Part shown: piece by piece, positions 49,845 through 56,977 of the stretch
Layout of the letters: every line of letters starts with the position of its first letter
Position numbering within the stretch: the first letter of the stretch is position 1
Assembly (NCBI RefSeq): GCF_026226615.1
Contig: NZ_JAJAPB010000002.1
Coordinates: 1-64,000 of the forward strand
Direction: 5' to 3'
Length of the DNA stretch: 64,000 bases
Source of the DNA: Geovibrio ferrireducens
GTDB lineage: Bacteria > Chrysiogenota > Deferribacteres > Deferribacterales > Geovibrionaceae
Notes under the pieces: generated by a model
What the model was told of the DNA's origin: nothing
Databases searched by the model: none
What the model saw: only the letters and a program-made list of their open reading frames with translations
Program-made: the position numbers and the translations under genes

Positions 49845-51263
49845 CTAATATGCTCCTTCTTTTTTAATCACTGCCTTCACTGTCTTTAAAATTATCATTA
49901 TATCAAGCCATATGCTCCAGTTTACAACATACCAGCTGTCAAGCCCCACACGGAAGGGGTAGTCGGTGTCGCTCCTTCCGCTGACCTGCCACAGGCCTGT
50001 AATCCCCGGCCGCACCATGCAGTAGTATTCGCCGTCCCTGCCGTAATATTCATCCAGCTCTGTCCTGATAATAGGCCTTGGCCCCACCACGCTCATATCC
50101 CCTTTCAGTACGTTGATGAACTGGGGCATTTCGTCTATGGATGTTTTTCTTATAAATCTGCCCACTTTTGTAACTCTGGGGTCATCCTTAAGCTTGAATG
50201 AGGCTTCCCACTCAGCCCGCTTTGCAGGGTCGCTTTCCAGAATCTCTTTCAGACGGACATCGGCATCCTTATACATTGAGCGCATCTTCAGGACTCCGAT
50301 GAGTTTTCCGCCCCTGCCTATGCGCTTGTGGCTGTAGAAAGGCGAACCCTTGGACTCAAGACGGATGGCAATTGCCGCAGTTATTATTATAAGCCCTGCA
50401 AAAGGGAGCACAAGGAGGGTAAATGCTATATCAAAAGCCCGTTTTGCTATCTTGTTGGCTGTTGAGACCAGATTGTTTTTTGATTTCAGCACAAAAAGCT
50501 TGTTATTAAAGAGGTAATGGAACTCACTGTTCATCATCGCCGCCCTTCCGGGTTCCGGCACGGTTATTATCTTGCCCACTCTCCGCCTTACGCTGGTGGT
50601 CAGGGCGGTTATTTCATCATGGCTCATCTCGTCTTCAACGAAGACAACCGCAGAAACATCATCCAGCAGTTTTTCTATATCACCGCCAAGAACAGGGTAG
50701 GCAGCATTTCTGACCTTCACAGTGTCCGTGCTGCTGCCGCTTACAGGGTAAAAGCCTTTAAGCTCATAGCCGTACCCTTTTTCAGCCAGAAGCGCGGCTG
50801 CTGCCTCGGAAGCGGATTCCCCTGTGCCTGCTATGATTATTTTTTCAGTACCCAGACCCATTGAAAAAAGGAATCTTTTGCCTATTCTCCGCACCAGAGG
50901 GAAAAGGAAAATACCGTAAAAACACATGAATACAAGGGTAAGACGCGATACCATATCTGTCATTTTACCTACAGAAACTATGGCAAATATAAGTACAAGG
51001 CTGAACACGACTGCGCTTATCAGCCCTCTGGTTTCATCGAAAGTGGTTAGTCTTCTGGTATACAGCCCTTTGTAGGCAATCACGGAAATAACGATAACAG
51101 GCATCCACCAGAAGCCCGCAAAATACATGAAGGAGAAGCCGAATCTTGTGACCTCAGGGAAGAGAATATCGACTGTATTTCTGGATATTACCGCAGCTTC
51201 GAGGGTGATGTAATAAGTGAGCAGGTCAATGAGCATGACAGCGGGTGCAAAAGTCCATCTCAT
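49845..51263 (-). CDS. Polyprenyl-phosphate sugar phosphotransferase (WbaP/exopolysaccharide type)
   Basis: This 472-residue protein has about five N-terminal membrane segments, a nucleotide-binding-like middle domain and a C-terminal bacterial sugar transferase domain (from FDIAFTLLVLPFAGL). The last contains FYSHKRIGRGGKLIGVLKMRSM, RKTSIDEMPQFINVLKGDMSVVGPRP and MVRPGITGLWQVSGRSD. It starts O-antigen or exopolysaccharide units by moving a sugar-1-phosphate onto undecaprenyl phosphate at the inner membrane. The exact sugar is unknown. It overlaps the GT9 gene by 4 bp and lies in the heptose/LPS gene run. Confidence 0.9.
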   Translation of the reverse strand: MRWTFAPAVMLIDLLTYYITLEAAVISRNTVDILFPEVTRFGFSFMYFAGFWWMPVIVISVIAYKGLYTRRLTTFDETRGLISAVVFSLVLIFAIVSVGKMTDMVSRLTLVFMCFYGIFLFPLVRRIGKRFLFSMGLGTEKIIIAGTGESASEAAAALLAEKGYGYELKGFYPVSGSSTDTVKVRNAAYPVLGGDIEKLLDDVSAVVFVEDEMSHDEITALTTSVRRRVGKIITVPEPGRAAMMNSEFHYLFNNKLFVLKSKNNLVSTANKIAKRAFDIAFTLLVLPFAGLIIITAAIAIRLESKGSPFYSHKRIGRGGKLIGVLKMRSMYKDADVRLKEILESDPAKRAEWEASFKLKDDPRVTKVGRFIRKTSIDEMPQFINVLKGDMSVVGPRPIIRTELDEYYGRDGEYYCMVRPGITGLWQVSGRSDTDYPFRVGLDSWYVVNWSIWLDIMIILKTVKAVIKKEGAY

Positions 51264-52315
51264 AGTTTAATAAACCTCCCGGCGGCCTCGAAGACTGAGT
51301 TCACTGATATTTCATCCATAGATCTGCCCTCTTTCTCCTCAAATCCGAGGCTGATATAGGGCTCCGCACACGCAAGCGAAATGGAATTTTCGCCCGCAGC
51401 ACCCCATCTTTCCGGACGGACAGCACCGCATATGTCCACCACAGAGCAGCCAAGAGCGGATGCAAGGTGCATTATGCCTGTATTTACACTGATTACAAGT
51501 GAAGAAGATTTAAGCAGACGTGCAGTCTCCGCCAGAGAACACCCGGCAGCATTCACAGCCTTTGAGGCGGAAGCGAACCCTTCCGCACGTTCAAAATCAG
51601 CCTCTGAGCCCGTGACGGTTATCTCACAGCCTTTTGCTGTCAGCCTTCCGGCAAGCTCAAGCCATCTCTCCTGCGGCCACTCCTTAAGATACCAGCGTCT
51701 GCCTCCGGAAAACATATGAAAAACTACGGATTTATCCTTAGCTTCCGTTTCGGTGAAATCTATATGAGGATTTGAGCCTGTGGTTATCCCCGCTGCGCGG
51801 GCCAGACTCCGGTAATTGTCAAGCTCATGGACATTCTGCGAATGCTTCACAGATATATCATAGCAGTAATGCCTGTACTGGTTTTCGGTATTAAAGCCTG
51901 CGGTAAAAGCGGAATCAAAGCATGAGGCAATAAACGCATCAAAGCGCGGCCACGAGCCGAAATCCAGAACGAAATCGAAATGCCCCAGCCCTTTCACCGT
52001 CCTAGCAGCGTTCACCGGGTTTTTATGGTTTATAATAATGACCCTGTCAGAGGGCATAAACATTTTTACTATGGAAGCGTTATCCGCCCCGCAGACAAAA
52101 ACAAGCTCAGCATCAGGGTAAGTTCTTCTGAAATCACTGACAATTGCGGATATAAGAACAGTGTCCCCTATTGCGGCGGTTTTAAGGAAGGCAGCCCTGC
52201 GGACTTCACCCTTTAAGGCTTTCTTCCTTCTGAAAAGTGATTTGGCATAAAGCAGAACCGGACCCGCATATTTGTCAGCATTGCGGATTAGGGAACCTGT
52301 ACGGAGGTGTTTCAT
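51260..52315 (-). CDS. Glycosyltransferase family 9 (ADP-heptose:LPS heptosyltransferase type)
   Basis: This 351-residue GT-B protein of family 9 has AAFLKTAAIGDTVLISAIV near residue 43, DFVLDFGSWPRFDAF, and the C-terminal donor site SLVISVNTGIMHLASALGCSVVDICG. Family 9 members transfer heptose to the LPS inner core. Immediate neighbours hldD and hldE make ADP-heptose, which supports that role. AGG-rich sequence precedes the ATG, 3 bp after hldD. Confidence 0.87.
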   Translation of the reverse strand: MKHLRTGSLIRNADKYAGPVLLYAKSLFRRKKALKGEVRRAAFLKTAAIGDTVLISAIVSDFRRTYPDAELVFVCGADNASIVKMFMPSDRVIIINHKNPVNAARTVKGLGHFDFVLDFGSWPRFDAFIASCFDSAFTAGFNTENQYRHYCYDISVKHSQNVHELDNYRSLARAAGITTGSNPHIDFTETEAKDKSVVFHMFSGGRRWYLKEWPQERWLELAGRLTAKGCEITVTGSEADFERAEGFASASKAVNAAGCSLAETARLLKSSSLVISVNTGIMHLASALGCSVVDICGAVRPERWGAAGENSISLACAEPYISLGFEEKEGRSMDEISVNSVFEAAGRFIKL

Positions 52316-52318
52316 AAA

Positions 52319-53260
52319 CTATTTTATGTAACCGCCTGTCTTTTCCAGAACATCAAGATAAGCACCTACCCCCTGCTCCAGCGAAAGAAACTCAGCCGCA
52401 TATCCGGCTTTCCTCAGGTTAGTGAGATCGGCCTGGGTATATTTCTGATATTTTCCTTTAAGCTGTTCGGGGAAAGGAATTATCTCCGATTCAAAATTTT
52501 TGCCGTATCTTGCCTTGAAAACTTCCGCTATATCAGCAAAACTTCTGGCCTTCCCTGTGCCGCAGTTAAAAATGCCTGAAACACCGGGGTTCTCATAAAG
52601 GAACATATTCACCGCAACAACATCGTTTACATGAATAAAATCCCTGCGGAACTCCTCACTCCCTTCAAAAAGCCTGACCTTAGCGCCTTCCTTATGCTGA
52701 TTAAAGAAATGGAAGGCTACGGAAGCCATTTTCCCCTTATGATTTTCCTGCGGGCCGTAAACATTAAAATAGCGGAGACCAGCAACCTGAGTGCCGACAT
52801 TCTTTATATTGCGGAAATAGTTATCAAACGAAAATTTTGAGAAAGCGTAAACATTCAGCGGGTACTCGCATTCGGGCTTCTCCGCAAACCCCTCATCACC
52901 GTTGCCGTAGACAGATGCGGAAGAGGCGTAAATGAACCTTGCGCCGCGCTCCATGCTGTAATGCAGAAGCTCCTTGCTGTACTCGTAGTTGTTCTGCATC
53001 ATGTATCTGCCGTCTGTCTCCATTGTGTTGGAGCATGCGCCTTCATGGAAAAATACTTTTATGAAAAACCTGTCCTCTCTGAGAACGGAGAGAAAATCTC
53101 GTTTATCTATAAAATCATTGTATTTAAGCTTATTCAGGTTCAGGTGCTTCGCGGGGTTATCCAGACTGTCAACAATAATGATATTGTCCTCACCCATATC
53201 GTTAAGCCCTTTTACTATGTTGCTCCCGATAAATCCTGCTCCGCCTGTTACAACTATCAT
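52319..53260 (-). CDS. hldD: ADP-L-glycero-D-manno-heptose 6-epimerase
   Basis: This 313-residue extended short-chain dehydrogenase has NAD-binding MIVVTGGAGFIGSN, the catalytic YAFSKFSFDNYF (Tyr and Lys) and GLRYFNVYGPQENHKGKMASVAFHF. HldD inverts ADP-D,D-heptose to the L,D form used in LPS core. The frame opens at GTG 53269, but AGGTG suits the ATG at 53260, which also gives the family start. Its pathway partner hldE is upstream across a repeat-filled 325-bp gap. Confidence 0.93.
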   Translation of the reverse strand: MIVVTGGAGFIGSNIVKGLNDMGEDNIIIVDSLDNPAKHLNLNKLKYNDFIDKRDFLSVLREDRFFIKVFFHEGACSNTMETDGRYMMQNNYEYSKELLHYSMERGARFIYASSASVYGNGDEGFAEKPECEYPLNVYAFSKFSFDNYFRNIKNVGTQVAGLRYFNVYGPQENHKGKMASVAFHFFNQHKEGAKVRLFEGSEEFRRDFIHVNDVVAVNMFLYENPGVSGIFNCGTGKARSFADIAEVFKARYGKNFESEIIPFPEQLKGKYQKYTQADLTNLRKAGYAAEFLSLEQGVGAYLDVLEKTGGYIK

Positions 53261-53331
53261 AATAAACACCTTCCTTTTTAACTAACCGAAATTCCTGCGT
53301 CCGGTGAAAAACTGTTCCGCATGCTTCTCAA

Positions 53332-53440
53332 ATCCCCCTCTGTCCCCCTTTTTTAAAGGGGGAAGTGACTCTTCACCCTTTCAGGGTTCGCAATGACGCT
53401 CATATGAGTCACTGCGAGGAGCAAAACGACGAAGCAGTCT
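53332..53440 (+). repeat. Poly-C/G hairpin and GTCACTGCGAGGAG dispersed repeat, copy C
   Basis: A short hairpin with CCCCC and GGGGG arms (about 53345-53363) is followed by CCCTTTCAGGGTTCGCAATGAC, an inner palindrome CTCATATGAG, and GTCACTGCGAGGAG to GACGAAGCAGTCT (53376-53440). The order matches the copies at 194-257 (opposite strand), while the inner palindrome differs. No gene was seen. Confidence 0.75.
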
Positions 53441-53450
53441 GTCCTTAATA

Positions 53451-53591
53451 GCTGCAATTCCTACATCCTGTGGAATTTCAGCACACGCTCGCGCCTTGTT
53501 AAACAAGGCTTTTCAGCAAGCTTGGTACAGAAACCGCCGAAATCAAAACGGCGGTTTTGCTCCGCACGGCGCAGTTCCTTCCATGGAACTG
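53451..53591 (-). repeat. Three-hairpin dispersed element, copy C, with an inserted extra hairpin
   Basis: An 11-position stem with one mismatch (53451-53461 with 53472-53482) has the 10-nt loop TACATCCTGT. Next come the linker ACACGCTCGC and a 6-bp stem GCCTTG/CAAGGC (53493-53498 with 53504-53509). About 45 bp of extra sequence containing CCGCC/GGCGG arms precedes the linker TTGCTCCGCACGGCG. The last stem is 7 bp, CAGTTCC/GGAACTG (53572-53578 with 53585-53591). It abuts the hldE stop codon. Confidence 0.78.
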
Positions 53592-54986
53592 TTACCTTTT
53601 ACTCTTCTCCAGTATTGACGTTGTCGAATACCCGTTAACGAAGCTTATGAGGACAGTTTTTCCGGCGTGTTCACGGCCGATGACATCCTCTATTTTATAG
53701 TCTGCACCCTTAACAAGTATGTCGGGGCGTATTTTGCTTATCAGTTCGAGAGGTGTGTCCTCACCGAACTTAACAACATAATCCACGGATTCCAGTGAGC
53801 AGAGAACCTCCGCCCTGTCATCCTCTGAGTTGACTGGTCTTGACGCACCTTTGAGCCTGCGGACGGAGTCATCCGTATTCAGACCAAGAATAAGAACATC
53901 CCCAAGCTTTTTCGCCTCTCTCAGGTATGTGACATGCCCTTTATGAAGTATATCAAAGCATCCGTTGGTGAACACTATGGTTTTGCCCGCTCTTTTCAGG
54001 TTTTCAGCTATGCGCAGCATGGCATCAAGCGATGTTGCCGCATGGCTGCTGCCTTCATCATTAAGCTCATTTATATAAACAGGCGCAGTGCCTATTTTGC
54101 TCACTACTATTCCGGCGGCTTTGTTGGCTGTGCATGATGCGGCCTCCATTTCATAACCCTTCGCGAGAGATACCGCCAGAGTTGCGACAACAGTATCCCC
54201 TGCACCGGAGACATCGAAAACCTCTTTCGCCTCGGTGGGGATATGCTTCACACTTTCAGGGGTGACAATGCTCATCCCCTTGTGAGAGCGGGTTACGAGA
54301 AGACACTTAATGCCGTATTCTGCCAGAATTTCCCGTGCGGCGGCGGTGATTTCATCATCAGCATTTTCAACGCTCCTGCCTGCCGCTTCGGCAAGCTCGT
54401 TGACGTTGGGCGTAACAATGTCCGCACCCTTGTACCTGCTCCAGTCATGCCCCTTGGGGTCAACTATAACCTTTTTACCGTATTCTGCGGCTTTTTCGAT
54501 CACATACCGGCAGACTTCATCGGTGCAGATACCTTTCCCGTAGTCTGAGAGAACCACAGTTCCGCATTCCGCGGCGGCATTATCTATAAAATTTTTATAT
54601 TCGTCACTGAGGCTGACCGGAACAATCTCTTCAAAGTCCAGCCTGACAACCTGCTGTTTTTCACCGATTACACGGAGCTTTGTCACTGTGGGAAGCTCAC
54701 GTTCAACAAAGCAGCACTCAGCACCCAGCTCACCCAGAAGCCCTTTCAGGGTAACGGCATTATCATCCCTGCCGCAGGCTGAAAGCATAACACCCTTTGC
54801 CCCCAGATGGGTTATATTGCTGAGGACATTCCCCGCACCGCCAAGAGTGAGTCTGGTGTCCTTCACCCTCACAACGGGAACCGGAGCCTCCGGTGAAATT
54901 CTGCGGACAGAGCCGAAATAATATTTATCAAGCATAACATCCCCTACTACGAGGACTTTAGTGCCTGTAAAGTCATAGTTTGACAT
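53592..54986 (-). CDS. hldE: Bifunctional heptose-7-phosphate kinase/heptose-1-phosphate adenylyltransferase
   Basis: This 464-residue fusion has an N-terminal PfkB-type kinase (TGTKVLVVGDVMLDKYYFG, TLGGAGNVLSNI, DVSGAGDTVVATLA) and a C-terminal nucleotidyltransferase (TIVFTNGCFDILHKGHVTYLREAKKLGD). HldE phosphorylates D-glycero-D-manno-heptose-7-phosphate and later adenylates heptose-1-phosphate for LPS core synthesis. The frame reaches 55040, but AGAGG fits the ATG at 54986. hldD and a heptosyltransferase lie downstream. Confidence 0.94.
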   Translation of the reverse strand: MSNYDFTGTKVLVVGDVMLDKYYFGSVRRISPEAPVPVVRVKDTRLTLGGAGNVLSNITHLGAKGVMLSACGRDDNAVTLKGLLGELGAECCFVERELPTVTKLRVIGEKQQVVRLDFEEIVPVSLSDEYKNFIDNAAAECGTVVLSDYGKGICTDEVCRYVIEKAAEYGKKVIVDPKGHDWSRYKGADIVTPNVNELAEAAGRSVENADDEITAAAREILAEYGIKCLLVTRSHKGMSIVTPESVKHIPTEAKEVFDVSGAGDTVVATLAVSLAKGYEMEAASCTANKAAGIVVSKIGTAPVYINELNDEGSSHAATSLDAMLRIAENLKRAGKTIVFTNGCFDILHKGHVTYLREAKKLGDVLILGLNTDDSVRRLKGASRPVNSEDDRAEVLCSLESVDYVVKFGEDTPLELISKIRPDILVKGADYKIEDVIGREHAGKTVLISFVNGYSTTSILEKSKR

Positions 54987-55049
54987 GAAGATTACCTCTA
55001 AGAAATCTGACGTGTTTTTAGCATTTTTTAACGTGCGCACGCAACGGAA

Positions 55050-55772
55050 TTAATTAAGCCTTGCCCTGAGTTCGCCCAGTTTTTCTGCCGCATCCGTGTA
55101 TTCAGTCTGTCCGGATTCCACCTGCTCGAACCAGTAGATAGCGTCGTACAGTTCCGCATTAGAAACATCCGGCAGGTCTCTCAGGCTGATGTAGACATCC
55201 ATGCCCGCCTTGTATGCAGCGGAGCTTCTCATCGCCTTGCCTTCGGGGGAGAGAGCTGACAAACGGTTGAAGCTTTCGAAAGCCCTTCTGTAGTTGCCCT
55301 GTTCGTAAAAGCTTTTCGCCCTGCGGTATGCAACGTCCGGAGCCTTATTCAGAAGCGGCTCCGCATCACGTGATATGCGTTCAATAAGCCTGTCCGCATT
55401 CTCTTTGGAGGGAGCAGTGGAAGGAACCCTGTCCAGAAGTTCAAGGGCGCGGACAATATTCACCCTCGCCTGATCGGAGTTGCCCTGCATGGCGAGGTTA
55501 ACAGCCTCTTCATAAAGGCGTGAAGCTTCCCTGTAGTTCTCCTCTCCGGTTACTATGTCGTAAAGCTTTGCCTTAAGCAGGATAGCCTTCCGGTTGAGGA
55601 TATTTTTATCCATTGATTCCTTTACTTTTTCGTGAGCCTCAAAATATTTCTTCTGTTCATAAAGCTTTACCGCTTCATTATACAAAGCATGACTCTCATC
55701 TGACAAATAGTTGTAAAGCAGAGCACCGAAAAAGACCGAGATCAGCACGAAGCCTATGAGAAATTTTTTCAT
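55050..55772 (-). CDS. Membrane-anchored tetratricopeptide-like protein
   Basis: This 240-residue protein has an N-terminal hydrophobic anchor (MKKFLIGFVLISVFFGALLYNYL), then helical repeats resembling TPR units (ALYNEAVKLYEQKKYFEAHEKV, EASRLYEEAVNLAMQGNSDQARVNI, RRAKSFYEQGNYRRAFESFNRL). It probably lies on the periplasmic face as a scaffold. The ATG overlaps the stop of the preceding secreted protein by 4 bp, so the two likely act together. The hldE open frame begins just downstream. No specific function is recognised. Confidence 0.65.
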   Translation of the reverse strand: MKKFLIGFVLISVFFGALLYNYLSDESHALYNEAVKLYEQKKYFEAHEKVKESMDKNILNRKAILLKAKLYDIVTGEENYREASRLYEEAVNLAMQGNSDQARVNIVRALELLDRVPSTAPSKENADRLIERISRDAEPLLNKAPDVAYRRAKSFYEQGNYRRAFESFNRLSALSPEGKAMRSSAAYKAGMDVYISLRDLPDVSNAELYDAIYWFEQVESGQTEYTDAAEKLGELRARLN

Positions 55773-56977
55773 TTTATCTGTCCGCTTAAATAAGCCTTAA
55801 GTTCGGCACTTTTTATTTTCTGCGCCGCGGCGGATGCCTTGCTTCTGTCCCCCATCCCTATGTGGGCAAGGGCAGCGTAATAGTAATCACGGTCATCCGT
55901 ACCTTTGGAGGCGACTTCCAGAAGGCGGCCGAACCTTTTTTTACGGTAAAGAAGCTCAGCTATATCAAACTTATTGGAACAGGCGGCAAACTCACCGAAG
56001 GATTTGCCGTCATACAGGTTTTTATCTATCATATAAGGCACATATTCGCATACGCCGCGCACTGCCGAACCGAAAGCATCCACATCTGCATCAAGGGGGG
56101 TTTTGCCTGATTTGATAAGGCATGCTGTCTTTGTTTTGGCAAAATCAGCGTTTTTCTCCTTGATGCATCCGTCCAGAAGCGCACAGTCAAAATCCGCTCC
56201 GGTCTGTTTGTATGACTCAATGGCACGGCAGAAGGCTGCGGATTCAAGTCCGTAGCTTTTGCGGTTTGCCTCAAAGCTTGTTATATATGATTTGTAGTCC
56301 TTGATATTCCAGAGCCTGTCCAGAGCGAGATTAACCATGTCCGCATCCTTATAAACTCCGTAAACCTTCCAGAAATAGTCATAGTTGCCGTTTTTATAGA
56401 AGAGAACTCCGAAATATTTTGCCTGCTCGGCGGTAAGGTTTTTGGGGTTAATGCCTGAGAACAGAGCCTCAGCGGCTTTCGGGTCGCCCTGAGATTTCCC
56501 TGCGGCGGCAAGGAGCACCTTGGAATCGTTTGATGCGGAGGCAACAGCCCTGGCAGCGGCGGAATCCATCGGGCAGGATGATTCGGTATAAACCGCAGCA
56601 CCTGCGGCGGATGTGCCGGAGATAAGCTCTTTTCTCGCCTCTGCGCAGTCTCTGCGGATCAGAAAGCGCATCTTATCCCCTTTGATCACATTCTGATCGA
56701 AGCGGGAATCAGCCACACTCTCAATTTTGGCAAAATATGAGTACGCCCCGTCCGTGTCCCCATCTTCAAGGAGGATGCGGTACATGAGATACTCTGCGTA
56801 ATGCCTGTTAGCCTGATCAGGAGAATCGGCCAGATAAGCCTCAAAGCCCATTCTGGCAACGCTGTTCAGTCCGTCCTTATACGCGTTCAGACCCATAAGG
56901 TAGTCCCCTTCATCCGCACCGGCGGAACCAAAGGCGAGCACACTTACAAGCAGAAAGGCTGTCAGTCTTCCAAACAT
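55769..56977 (-). CDS. Secreted protein of unknown function, possibly repeat-solenoid
   Basis: This 402-residue protein has a signal peptide (MFGRLTAFLLVSVLAFGSAGADEG, cleavage after about residue 21). The mature chain is alpha-helical, alanine-rich, with TPR/Sel1-like spacing (GDYLMGLNAYKDGLNSVARMGFEAYLAD, YAALAHIGMGDRSKASAAAQKI), and has about ten cysteines spread through it. It is not a family I can name. It overlaps the upstream FAD/FeS oxidoreductase gene by 16 bp and the next TPR gene by 4 bp, so all three are probably one transcript. Confidence 0.6.
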   Translation of the reverse strand: MFGRLTAFLLVSVLAFGSAGADEGDYLMGLNAYKDGLNSVARMGFEAYLADSPDQANRHYAEYLMYRILLEDGDTDGAYSYFAKIESVADSRFDQNVIKGDKMRFLIRRDCAEARKELISGTSAAGAAVYTESSCPMDSAAARAVASASNDSKVLLAAAGKSQGDPKAAEALFSGINPKNLTAEQAKYFGVLFYKNGNYDYFWKVYGVYKDADMVNLALDRLWNIKDYKSYITSFEANRKSYGLESAAFCRAIESYKQTGADFDCALLDGCIKEKNADFAKTKTACLIKSGKTPLDADVDAFGSAVRGVCEYVPYMIDKNLYDGKSFGEFAACSNKFDIAELLYRKKRFGRLLEVASKGTDDRDYYYAALAHIGMGDRSKASAAAQKIKSAELKAYLSGQIK

